NCBI RefSeq assembly: GCF_001427525.1
Contig: NZ_LMGU01000001.1
Coordinates: forward strand, 3,355,713-3,419,712
DNA length: 64,000 bases
Reading direction: 5' to 3'
Source of the DNA: Microbacterium sp. Root61
Lineage (GTDB): Bacteria > Actinomycetota > Actinomycetes > Actinomycetales > Microbacteriaceae
The position numbers and the translations under genes are program-made. Each line of letters begins with the position of its first letter. The first letter of the stretch is position 1. Below, in pieces: positions 44,805 through 52,153 of the stretch. Under the pieces are notes generated by a model. That model did no database searches. It was given only the letters and a program-made list of their open reading frames with translations, and was not told where the DNA came from.

Positions 44805-45631
44805 GGCTCCTCGACAGGTTCTTCGACGTACGCGTCCTCCACGACCACCCCACCCGGGTCCTCGGTCTCGTACGTGTCCGCAGCGGCGAGGTCGGCGCCG
44901 AGCGGGTCCTCGGCCGGTTCGGTCGCCGCAACGGCGGTCGTCGCCGCAGCCTGGACCGCGTCGCCCGCGACCCCCATCGCGTCGTCCACGATGTCGGAGA
45001 CGGCCGCGGCCGCGGCATCCCCGTCCTCTTCGGCCTGCGGCTCATCCGCGTCGGCAGCCGCAGCCGCGTCGGCATCCGCGGGCGCGGCATCGTCGTCGCC
45101 GTCCTGGGTGACCGTCGTGTTGAAGCTGCCGTCGTTCGCGGTGTTCCCGATCGAGACGTCGCCGATCGTCACATCGACGTCCGAGTCCACGACGGTCGCG
45201 TCGTCCCCGGCGGCCACGGCGCCGTCGCCGGAGGCGACCACCGAGTCCTGGTCGAAGATCTGCGACACGTCGCCGCCGTTGGTCCAGATGTTCTGGTTGA
45301 CGGACTGGTCGACGACCGTCGACCGCGCATCTATCGTCGTGAACTGATTCACGATGCGGGAGATCTCGCGGATCACTTCGTTGGTCTCCCGCGGCTCACC
45401 CCCGCCGCGCGGATCGACGGGCTGGGTGACGACTCTCGTCGTGACATGAGCGTTGTCGACGATGACAGGCTTGACGGCCTTGACATCTGCCAGGCAGGCA
45501 TCGCCCACCCCGCTTCTGGCCATCATCGTCTGCGGCGATTCTGCGAATTCATCCACGGCCGCGGGATCTCGCAGCAGGCTCATGATGAATGCGATCAAAG
45601 CGTCGGCTATGGTCGCAACCGGTGTGCTCAT
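44801..45631 (-). CDS. IniB-like protein with N-terminal IniB domain
   Basis: A 276-residue protein. The first 50 residues (TIADALIAFIMSLLRDPAAVDEFAESPQTMMARSG split over helices) match the IniB N-terminal pattern of a hydrophobic helix, LLRDPAA, then a Phe and a short helix. The middle part has VNQNIWTN, VSQIFDQDSVVASGDG and VTIGDVSIGNT, shared with the protein at 39101. The rest is acidic and Ala-rich with no fold visible. The ATG at 45631 has GAGGAG six bases before it. It follows the regulator gene after a terminator, so it has its own promoter, and it is coupled to the membrane protein gene downstream. Confidence 0.78.
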   Translation of the reverse strand: MSTPVATIADALIAFIMSLLRDPAAVDEFAESPQTMMARSGVGDACLADVKAVKPVIVDNAHVTTRVVTQPVDPRGGGEPRETNEVIREISRIVNQFTTIDARSTVVDQSVNQNIWTNGGDVSQIFDQDSVVASGDGAVAAGDDATVVDSDVDVTIGDVSIGNTANDGSFNTTVTQDGDDDAAPADADAAAAADADEPQAEEDGDAAAAAVSDIVDDAMGVAGDAVQAAATTAVAATEPAEDPLGADLAAADTYETEDPGGVVVEDAYVEEPVEEP

Positions 45632-45714
45632 TTTCGGCTCCTCAGCGTGGTCGAACATGGGTATCCCGCAGGATAAGACTGGTGATTTTCAGGCTATGTA
45701 CTTGTCATCGGGGC

Positions 45715-45738
45715 AGCATCGGGGGTTGCCCCGATGCT
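45715..45738 (-). terminator. Hairpin after LuxR-type regulator gene
   Basis: AGCATCGGGG and its complement form a perfect 10-base stem with a four-base loop, nine bases after the stop of the regulator gene on the - strand. It separates the regulator transcript from the second iniB-like gene. The loop strand includes one of the GGGGGTT boxes. Confidence 0.65.
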
Positions 45739-45748
45739 GGTGGGGGTT
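45721..45748. promoter_or_regulatory. G-rich boxes upstream of second iniB-like gene
   Basis: GGGGGTT occurs at 45721-45727 and again at 45742-45748, about 90-115 bases upstream of the iniB-like ATG at 45631. The same heptamer appears before the first iniB-like gene. One copy overlaps the terminator hairpin and the other the regulator stop codon, so either use is possible. Confidence 0.35.
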
Positions 45749-48323
45749 ATGAGGGGGGTCGTGCGGCCGCACTCGGGTCGGCGTCACCCGTGACGCCGGT
45801 GTGCTCGGCCCCGCCGGCCGACTGCTCGACGACGACGCGGAGCTTCGCGACGAGGTCCGAGCGCGAGGTCGCCCCCAGTCGACGCCGGATGTGGGCGATG
45901 TGGTGTTCCGCTGTGCGCGGCGAGATGAAGATCGTCTCGCCGATCTCGGCGTAGGTCTTGCCCTGCAGCACGAGGCGGGCGACGTCCCGCTCGCGTTCGC
46001 TCAGGACCGTGCCGTCGGAGCCCGGGAGCGCCGGGGCGTCCGCCGCGCCGACACCGACCGGCTCGCGCGTGCCCTCGGTGGGGTGGAGCTCGCGCGCACA
46101 GGACAGCAGGCGGGCGGCGACCTTGCGATCGGTGGATCGACTGGCGCCATGACCGGCGAGGCGTGCGCCGTCCCAGCCGAGTCCTGCCGAGGCGAGGCCG
46201 TGTGCGGCCGCTTCCACGGCGTCCGCGTCGACGGATCCGGCGAGGCATGCGGTCCAGACGCGGCCGGCCTGCGCCATGACCGCGGCGATGGGGCTGTCGG
46301 GAGCTGCCTGCAGGAGCGCCTGGGCGTGCGGCTTGAGGTCACTCGGACGATTGAGCAGGATGCCGCGCTGAACGCCGGTCCAGCGCAGATGTGCCGACCA
46401 GATCGGCGGCGACCCCAGCTGGTCCACGATCTCCAGCGCTCGCGCGAAATGCGTCTGCATCCGCTCGGCGTCGCCCACGCGTGCCGCGGCGGTGAGCAAT
46501 TCGGTGAGCGGCTGCAGGAGGTAGAGATCCACCTCGACGTGCAGCCCGGTGTCGCGCACCTCGGCCCACACGGCCTCCAGTCGAGCGGCGTCCTCGTATC
46601 GTCGCGCAATGGCGACGCGGATCGCCTGCGCGAAGAGATCGTCGCGCGGAGTGCGTGCCGCGGAGCACTCCAGGGCGCGATCCAGGGCCTCCCGAGCCGC
46701 CAGCGGCCGTGATCGCTGCAGCGCCAGCCATGCGCGCCACAGCAACAGGCGTGGTCGCGCCCAGTCTCCGCCCTGGGCTCCCCGGATGGCGTCTTCGATC
46801 ACGTCGTGAGCGATCTCCAGATCTCCGGTGTTCAGCGCGACGACGGCGGCGACGACGGCGGGGAGCTCGGGGATGGGTGCCGAGGTCGCCGAAGAGGTGT
46901 AGATCTCGGACGCGCGCACCAGGTCGGCCACGGCAGCCTCCGTGCCGTCGGCGCGCAGAGTGGCTCGCAGGCCACGATCCATCAGCTCCATGGCCACGCC
47001 CAGTGTCGTGGGCAGAGCCTCCTGCCGCCCGATCGGCGGAACGGCCCTGCCCGAGCCGATCGCGGCGATCGTCGCGCGGGCCTGCGAGGTCGGCGACGTC
47101 GGGGGGAGTGACTGGTACACGGCATCGCCGGTGCGCAGCATCGCGCGCATCGACCACACGGCGGCAGAGGTGTCGGCGATGCGATCGCCGTCGCTCGCGG
47201 CATCGGAAGCGGAGAGCTCGTCGATGATCGCACCGGCCGCGTCGATGTCTCCCGTCGCCCACGCAGCCTGCGCTCGTCGTCCGCCGAGTTCCCCCGCTGC
47301 TGCGCCGCAGCGAAGGGCATCGTCGTAGAAGTCGAGGGCGCGGCGGGGGGTGCTCTCCAGCATCCGGTCGCCGTGGGCCACCAGGGCTGCGGCGAAGCCG
47401 GGATCGCGCACGCCGGTGATCCACCGTCGATAGTCCGGGTCATCGACCGCCCCTGCACCGTCTGCGGCGAGGACGTCGCCGAGGTCGATCAGCCGACGCA
47501 CCGGGAGGCTCGCGCGGACCGACGACTCCACGAGCGGGACGGGACGGCCGTTGCGGGTCAACAACCCCTCGGCGTACCCCTTGGCGATCGCCTCGGCCCC
47601 TCCGTCCAGAAGTCGCGGGCCGGGGGCCGGGGCCACGCACAGGGCTTCGATCTCGTCCCGAAGCTTCGTCGGGAGCGAGTCGATGCGGTGGAGGACACGA
47701 TCCTCGAGGGTTCGTCCGAGAGCGGTGTGGCGGGGGTCGTCCGCGCAGTCGCGCACGTCGTGGAGGGCGAGCGCCTCGGACACGAGCCACGACACTCCGC
47801 CCGTGAGGTGCAGGATGTGGTCGACGCAGGAATCGGAGATCACTCGATCGCCCGCGGTGAGATAGGTCAGGACGTCGGAACGCGACACATGCCCGAGCAC
47901 GATCGCGGAACGGGTCCGTTCCAGCGGACGGGTGATGAGGGTGAGTTCGTCGAGCCGGGGCCACGGTCGGCTGGCGACCACGAGCGCCGCGTCGGGATCC
48001 TCCGCCCGCGCGCGCAGGTCGGCGATCTGGTCCGCCCCGAGGAGGTGGAGGTCGTCCACGAGGAGCACATGATCCTGCGGCACGCGGGCGACTTCCGTGG
48101 ACTCGACGAGCAGACTAGCTTCGGCCGGGGCTTCCGACAGCAGGCGATGCAGTTCGCGCAGCATCGTCGACTTGCCGGATCCCGCCGTGCCCACCACCAC
48201 GGCGCGCGCGGGTCCGGTCGCAGGCGTGGCGAGTGCGGTCATCGTGGGACGCGCCTGGCGTTCCCAGATGAATCTATGGGTTTCGCCTGGGTCAGCCAGG
48301 ACAGGTGAAGGCAGCGTGGACAT
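45747..48323 (-). CDS. LuxR family transcriptional regulator with ATPase domain (MalT/STAND type)
   Basis: An 858-residue regulator. A P-loop VVVGTAGSGKSTMLREL at about residues 42-58 and Walker B VLLVDDLHLL near 86 form a STAND-type ATPase; a long helical region of TPR-like repeats fills residues about 270-740, and the C-terminus has a LuxR HTH (LSERERDVARLVLQGKTYAEIGE and SPRTAEHHIAHIRRRLG). This architecture is that of MalT, which oligomerises on an inducer and ATP. In mycobacteria a regulator of the same build and similar size (Rv0339c) stands beside iniBAC, so this is its likely counterpart. The ATG at 48323 lies 20 bases after the Hsp70 stop. Confidence 0.85.
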   Translation of the reverse strand: MSTLPSPVLADPGETHRFIWERQARPTMTALATPATGPARAVVVGTAGSGKSTMLRELHRLLSEAPAEASLLVESTEVARVPQDHVLLVDDLHLLGADQIADLRARAEDPDAALVVASRPWPRLDELTLITRPLERTRSAIVLGHVSRSDVLTYLTAGDRVISDSCVDHILHLTGGVSWLVSEALALHDVRDCADDPRHTALGRTLEDRVLHRIDSLPTKLRDEIEALCVAPAPGPRLLDGGAEAIAKGYAEGLLTRNGRPVPLVESSVRASLPVRRLIDLGDVLAADGAGAVDDPDYRRWITGVRDPGFAAALVAHGDRMLESTPRRALDFYDDALRCGAAAGELGGRRAQAAWATGDIDAAGAIIDELSASDAASDGDRIADTSAAVWSMRAMLRTGDAVYQSLPPTSPTSQARATIAAIGSGRAVPPIGRQEALPTTLGVAMELMDRGLRATLRADGTEAAVADLVRASEIYTSSATSAPIPELPAVVAAVVALNTGDLEIAHDVIEDAIRGAQGGDWARPRLLLWRAWLALQRSRPLAAREALDRALECSAARTPRDDLFAQAIRVAIARRYEDAARLEAVWAEVRDTGLHVEVDLYLLQPLTELLTAAARVGDAERMQTHFARALEIVDQLGSPPIWSAHLRWTGVQRGILLNRPSDLKPHAQALLQAAPDSPIAAVMAQAGRVWTACLAGSVDADAVEAAAHGLASAGLGWDGARLAGHGASRSTDRKVAARLLSCARELHPTEGTREPVGVGAADAPALPGSDGTVLSERERDVARLVLQGKTYAEIGETIFISPRTAEHHIAHIRRRLGATSRSDLVAKLRVVVEQSAGGAEHTGVTGDADPSAAARPPS

Positions 48324-48343
48324 CTCGATGGCGCATCCGTCGA

Positions 48344-50260
48344 TCAGACCGGTTCGCCCGGCGACGGAGTCGGGTCGGGAGTAGACGGCGGCGGTTCTTC
48401 CGCAGGCTGCGCAGGCGGGTCCGCGGGAGGATCGCTGGGTGGGGGATCGGCGGGCGGGTCCACGGGCGGGTCCACCGGCGGATCGACGGGCGGATCCGTG
48501 GGGCCGGGGTCGACCGGCGGGTCGGTCGGGCCCGGGTCGACGGGCGGATCCGTCGGGCCCGGGTCGACGGGCGGGTCGGAGGGGTCGGAGTTCGCGGGCT
48601 CCTCCTCCGCAGGAGGATCGGCGGCCGGACCCTGCGGAGAGGTGGTGTGCGGTGCGCCACCGCCGGACGTTCCGAGGGGTGCGGGCGGTGCGGGCGCGGC
48701 GATCGCGCGGGGTGCGTCGGGCAGGCGCTCGATGGCCTCCCGGCGCGGATTGCCGCGCGGCGTCGGAGCGTCGGGCGTCGTCGGCTTCGACGCCTCCACG
48801 ATCGGGCCACCGGCCGAGACCGGTGTAGTCCCGGCGGCGGCCGCCTGGTCGCCCCAATCGAGCCCCAGCCATTCGGTGAAGGTCTCCGGCTCGGCCTGCG
48901 CCGAGATGGCACCGCTTCCCAGCTCCGCGCTCGTCGCGATGATGACGCCGCAGCTGAGGATGATCGCGCCCCCGGCCATGGCGGCAGCGGCCGGAATTCG
49001 ACCGAAGCGCCGGCGTCGTACCGCGGCCTGCGCCGGTGCGGCAGCGACACCGGGTGTCGCGAGGGCAGATGGCGGGGTATCGACGGCGTCGCGCGCGACG
49101 CTGCCGATCGCGGCATTCGCGGCTTCGGCTCCCGCCAGCGGTACCAGAGCGAGCGCTACGGCCGCCGTATCGGTCTTCGCGCTGTCGGCGAGGGCGAACG
49201 CGGCGCCGAGCGCAACGATCGCCTTCGGATCCGCGTCGATCGCTATCGGACGGTCGAAATGCTCGGACAGCAGTTGCGAGATGCGCGGTATCCGCGAAGA
49301 CCCTCCGGTCAGCAGAATGGCCTGCAGGTCGCCCGTTTCGATGCCGGCCGAGTCCAGGGCGGTGTCCAGAACGTCGATCGTGCGCTCGACGCCGCCGTCG
49401 ATCATGGCCTCGAACTCCGACCTCGTCAGACGCACGGTGGTGGCAGTCTGGGCGACGAGCACCGGCACGACCGCTTCCGCATCGAAGGACAGCGCCTCCT
49501 TCGCGGCGACGCATTCGCGGCGGAGTGCGGCGAGGGCGACGCGGGACGCGGGGTCCGCCGCGAGGTCGGTCACGGAGAGGCCCGCCGCGTCGATCGTGTG
49601 GCGCAGGACCGCATCATCGAAGTCCGCGCCGCCGAAGTCTGCGAGGCCGGTCGGTTCTCCCACCATGCGGACGCCGCCATCCGGCTCCTTGCGCAGGATC
49701 ACGGCGTCGAAGGTGCCGCCGCCGAGGTCGTAGACGGCCAACGCCGCGCCGACGGCCAGCGGCGTCGTCGTCTCGTAATGGCGAGCGGCGGCTTCAGGCT
49801 CGGTGATCACCTGGACATCGGTACGGACTTCGCGAGCGATCGCGGACGCGACGAGGCCGGCGCGATATCCGCCCCATGTCGCAGGCACGGTGGTGGTGAT
49901 CGCGGCGGGCTGGCTCCCTTCGCGTTCCACGACGGTGTCCAGCACCCATGCGACCATCCGGGCGAACAGGTACTCGGGAGCGAATCGATGCTCGCCCGCG
50001 ACGATCGGGACGTCGTCGCCGATCCGGCGTTTGAACTCGCGGATCAGCCGTTCGGGCTGCGCCAGACCACGTCGTTCGGCGGCTTCGCCGAAGAGCAGGT
50101 CGTCCTCGGTGACGAAGATCGCGCTCGGCGTGCTGTCAGAGCTTCGTCCCAGACCGAATGCCGAGATGGCGAGCGCGCCATCGGATCCGACGCGGGCCGT
50201 GGACGCAGCGGTCCGGCTCGTCCCCACGTCGACAGCAAGAAAGTACGACGTCGATGCCAT
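48344..50260 (-). CDS. Hsp70-like protein with membrane segment and proline-rich tail
   Basis: A 638-residue protein. Residues 1-365 form an actin/Hsp70 ATPase domain: LAVDVGTSRTAAS (phosphate 1), TVPATWGGYRAGLV, ITEPEAAARHY, VYDLGGGTFDAVIL (phosphate 2) and AILLTGGSSRIPRIS (adenosine site). There is no recognisable substrate-binding domain or lid; instead a membrane segment (AAAAMAGGAIILSCGVIIATS, about 420-442) leads to a disordered Pro/Asp tail with PTDPPVDPG units at about 555-610. The ATG at 50260 is preferred; a GTG four codons upstream is possible. It is probably cotranscribed with the LuxR gene and divergent from groES. It may sense or act at the membrane for the iniBAC-like system. 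Confidence 0.85.
   Translation of the reverse strand: MASTSYFLAVDVGTSRTAASTARVGSDGALAISAFGLGRSSDSTPSAIFVTEDDLLFGEAAERRGLAQPERLIREFKRRIGDDVPIVAGEHRFAPEYLFARMVAWVLDTVVEREGSQPAAITTTVPATWGGYRAGLVASAIAREVRTDVQVITEPEAAARHYETTTPLAVGAALAVYDLGGGTFDAVILRKEPDGGVRMVGEPTGLADFGGADFDDAVLRHTIDAAGLSVTDLAADPASRVALAALRRECVAAKEALSFDAEAVVPVLVAQTATTVRLTRSEFEAMIDGGVERTIDVLDTALDSAGIETGDLQAILLTGGSSRIPRISQLLSEHFDRPIAIDADPKAIVALGAAFALADSAKTDTAAVALALVPLAGAEAANAAIGSVARDAVDTPPSALATPGVAAAPAQAAVRRRRFGRIPAAAAMAGGAIILSCGVIIATSAELGSGAISAQAEPETFTEWLGLDWGDQAAAAGTTPVSAGGPIVEASKPTTPDAPTPRGNPRREAIERLPDAPRAIAAPAPPAPLGTSGGGAPHTTSPQGPAADPPAEEEPANSDPSDPPVDPGPTDPPVDPGPTDPPVDPGPTDPPVDPPVDPPVDPPADPPPSDPPADPPAQPAEEPPPSTPDPTPSPGEPV
48450..48592 (-). 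repeat. 27-base direct repeats encoding PTDPPVDPG
   Basis: The proline-rich tail of the Hsp70-like gene is built of near-identical units (about three full nine-residue units followed by PPVDPPVDPPAD variants). All units keep the reading frame. Confidence 0.75.
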
Positions 50261-50450
50261 ATTCAGCCCCACAACTGATAGGCGGATGCAAGTGATCCAC
50301 CAGCAGGTTTACCACTCTTGGGCAGGATTGGCGAGGGTGTGTCGGGGAAACGTTCACCCGCGGCCTGACGATGTAGAGCCATGGTGACCTCCACCTGATC
50401 AGAGGGCTCCTCGCTCGATCTGATACACACGTCGAGCGGATGACGTCGGA

Positions 50451-50477
50451 TTGGCACTCGCGTTGCATGAGTGCCAA
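50451..50477 (+). promoter_or_regulatory. CIRCE element 1 (HrcA operator)
   Basis: TTGGCACTC, nine bases, GAGTGCCAA: a perfect 9-base inverted repeat matching the CIRCE consensus TTAGCACTC-N9-GAGTGCTAA except for a symmetrical change. It overlaps the -35 region of the groES promoter. Confidence 0.85.
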
Positions 50478-50491
50478 CGGTTCCCTAGACT
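50463..50491 (+). promoter_or_regulatory. Candidate groES promoter
   Basis: TTGCAT and TAGACT are 17 bases apart and lie between and within the two CIRCE elements, 66 bases before the groES start. The arrangement is right for HrcA repression. Confidence 0.6.
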
Positions 50492-50495
50492 GTCA

Positions 50496-50522
50496 TTAGC
50501 ACTCGGAGTATGAGGGTGCTAA
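50496..50522 (+). promoter_or_regulatory. CIRCE element 2 (HrcA operator)
   Basis: TTAGCACTC, nine bases, GGGTGCTAA: one mismatch to the CIRCE consensus in the right arm. It begins 45 bases after the first element and just after the -10 box. Confidence 0.9.
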
Positions 50523-50556
50523 CCAGTCTTCAGTCTCAAGAAAGAAGAGGTAGACC

Positions 50557-50853
50557 GTGACGGTTTCCATCAAGCCGCTCGAGGACCGCATCGTCATCCG
50601 CCAGATCGAGGCTGAGCAGACCACGTCCAGTGGTCTGGTCATCCCCGACACGGCCAAGGAGAAGCCCCAGGAGGGCGAGGTCGTGGCCGTGGGCCCCGGC
50701 CGCATCGACGACAACGGCAACCGCGTTCCGCTCGACGTCGCCGTCGGCGACCGCGTGATCTACAGCAAGTACGGAGGCACCGAGGTCAAGTTCGGCGCCG
50801 ACGAGTTCCTCGTGCTCTCGGCGCGCGACGTCCTCGCTGTGGTCGTCCGCTAG
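50557..50853 (+). CDS. groES: Co-chaperonin GroES
   Basis: A 98-residue Gro[21 protein letters not shown] begins the fold, the mobile loop is around [16 protein letters not shown] and the [35 protein letters not shown] block is standard, split by the roof loop. It caps GroEL rings. The GTG start at 50557 has AAAGAAGAGG upstream. groEL does not follow; the next gene is rarD on the same strand after a terminator, which is common in actinobacteria where groEL copies lie elsewhere. Expression is likely repressed by HrcA through two CIRCE boxes. Confidence 0.97.
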   Translation: MTVSIKPLEDRIVIRQIEAEQTTSSGLVIPDTAKEKPQEGEVVAVGPGRIDDNGNRVPLDVAVGDRVIYSKYGGTEVKFGADEFLVLSARDVLAVVVR

Positions 50854-50870
50854 CCAGCGACTTCACGATC

Positions 50871-50904
50871 GAAGGGCTCGGATGCTTCGGCATCCGGGCC
50901 CTTC
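50871..50904 (+). terminator. Hairpin after groES
   Basis: A 15-base stem (GAAGGGCTCGGATGC with GCATCCGGGCCCTTC) with a TTCG tetraloop and one G-U pair starts 18 bases after the groES stop. Confidence 0.85.
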
Positions 50905-51006
50905 GTCGTTCCCGCCGACGGATCCTGGCAGGAATCGGATGGAGGTCGGCGCGCTCGCACGCTGCGACCGCGCCGCCGCGACGACGGCCGGTCCTAGGCT
51001 GGACCG

Positions 51007-51972
51007 GTGACCCGCGACCTGCCCCCGACCTCCGCAGAGGAGCGGTCGGCCCATGCGGCCCGGGAGCGCACGCTCGGCGGGATCTACACCTTCGCCGCGT
51101 ACCTGCTGTGGGGGTTTCTGCCGCTGTACTTCCTGCTGCTCGCCCCGACCGGTCCATGGGAGCTCGTCGCGTGGCGGATCGTCCTCTCGCTCGCGTTCTG
51201 CGTGCTCCTGCTCGCGGTCACGCGCGGATGGGCGGCGCTCGGTCGCATCATCCGCAACCGTCGGCTGCTGGGCTGGACGGCGGTGGCCGCCGCCCTGATC
51301 TACGTCAACTGGCAGGTCTTCATCATCGCGACCCTCACGGGCCACGTGATCGAGACGAGCCTCGGCTACTTCATCAACCCGATCGTCACCGTGCTGCTCG
51401 GGGTGCTGCTGCTGCGCGAACGCCTGCGCCCCACCCAGTGGATCGCGATCGGCCTGTCCGCCGTCGCCGTCGCCGTCATCGTCGTGGGCTACGGCGCCTT
51501 TCCCTGGGTCGCGCTCACCCTGGCCTTCTCGTTCGGCTTCTACGGTCTGGTGAAAAAGCGCCTCGGCCCCTCGGTGGACGCCGTCAGCGGCCTCACTCTC
51601 GAGTCGGCGTGGCTGCTGCCGGTCGCGATCGTGCAGCTCGTCGTGGTCGCCACCACCACCGGCCTGACCCTCGGCACCGCCGGGCCGGGACACGCCACGC
51701 TGCTGCTGCTGGCCGGGATCCTCACCGCAACCCCGCTGCTCCTTTTCGCGGCCGGCACCCGACGCGTGCCGCTCACCGTCGTCGGTCTGCTGCAGTTCAT
51801 CGCGCCGGTGCTGCAGTTCATCACGGGCGCCTGGCTCCTCGGCGAGCCGATGACATTCGAGCGCTGGATCGGGTTCGGCCTGGTCTGGGTCGCCCTCATC
51901 GTTCTCAGCATCGATTCGGTGATCTTCGCCCGACGTGCGCGCGGGGTATCGGATGTCGCGACACTGACCTGA
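51007..51972 (+). CDS. rarD: EamA family transporter RarD
   Basis: A 321-residue protein with ten hydrophobic segments and two EamA (DMT) repeats. RarD marks include GIYTFAAYLLWGFLPLYF near the N-terminus, ELVAWRIVLSLAF, VNWQVFIIATLTGHVIETSLGYFINPI, and SFGFYGLVKKRLG at the start of the second half, followed by GLLQFIAPVLQF. The protein is linked by name to chloramphenicol sensitivity in E. coli, but its substrate is unknown. The GTG start gives the usual polar N-terminal tail. It is a stand-alone gene between groES and the livK-like gene. Confidence 0.93.
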   Translation: MTRDLPPTSAEERSAHAARERTLGGIYTFAAYLLWGFLPLYFLLLAPTGPWELVAWRIVLSLAFCVLLLAVTRGWAALGRIIRNRRLLGWTAVAAALIYVNWQVFIIATLTGHVIETSLGYFINPIVTVLLGVLLLRERLRPTQWIAIGLSAVAVAVIVVGYGAFPWVALTLAFSFGFYGLVKKRLGPSVDAVSGLTLESAWLLPVAIVQLVVVATTTGLTLGTAGPGHATLLLLAGILTATPLLLFAAGTRRVPLTVVGLLQFIAPVLQFITGAWLLGEPMTFERWIGFGLVWVALIVLSIDSVIFARRARGVSDVATLT

Positions 51973-52025
51973 GTCGTGTCCGAAAGCCGCTGCATCCTGC
52001 GGAAAAGTCACGGTGGCGTCACGAT

Positions 52026-52054
52026 TTGACATCGGAGCGGGATCCGTTACACAT
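52026..52054 (+). promoter_or_regulatory. Candidate promoter of livK-like gene
   Basis: TTGACA at 52026-52031 and a TACACAT-like -10 beginning at 52048 are about 16 bases apart, roughly 100 bases before the start codon of the binding-protein gene. Confidence 0.45.
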
Positions 52055-52153
52055 CGTTAACGACTCGCAACACTCGCGAGACACAGACGCGATTAGGTTG
52101 GTGGCACTGGGCGGGCCCCGTGCCGCCCCCGTTCATTCACAGCAAGGAGCAAC

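Noticed and set aside
48324..49514. N-terminal extension of the LuxR-type regulator into the Hsp70-like gene
   Set aside because: Arg-rich shadow of the Hsp70 reading frame; the ATPase domain begins soon after the ATG at 48323.
50854..51006. groEL expected after groES
   Set aside because: Only a terminator and short gap are present; the next gene is rarD.
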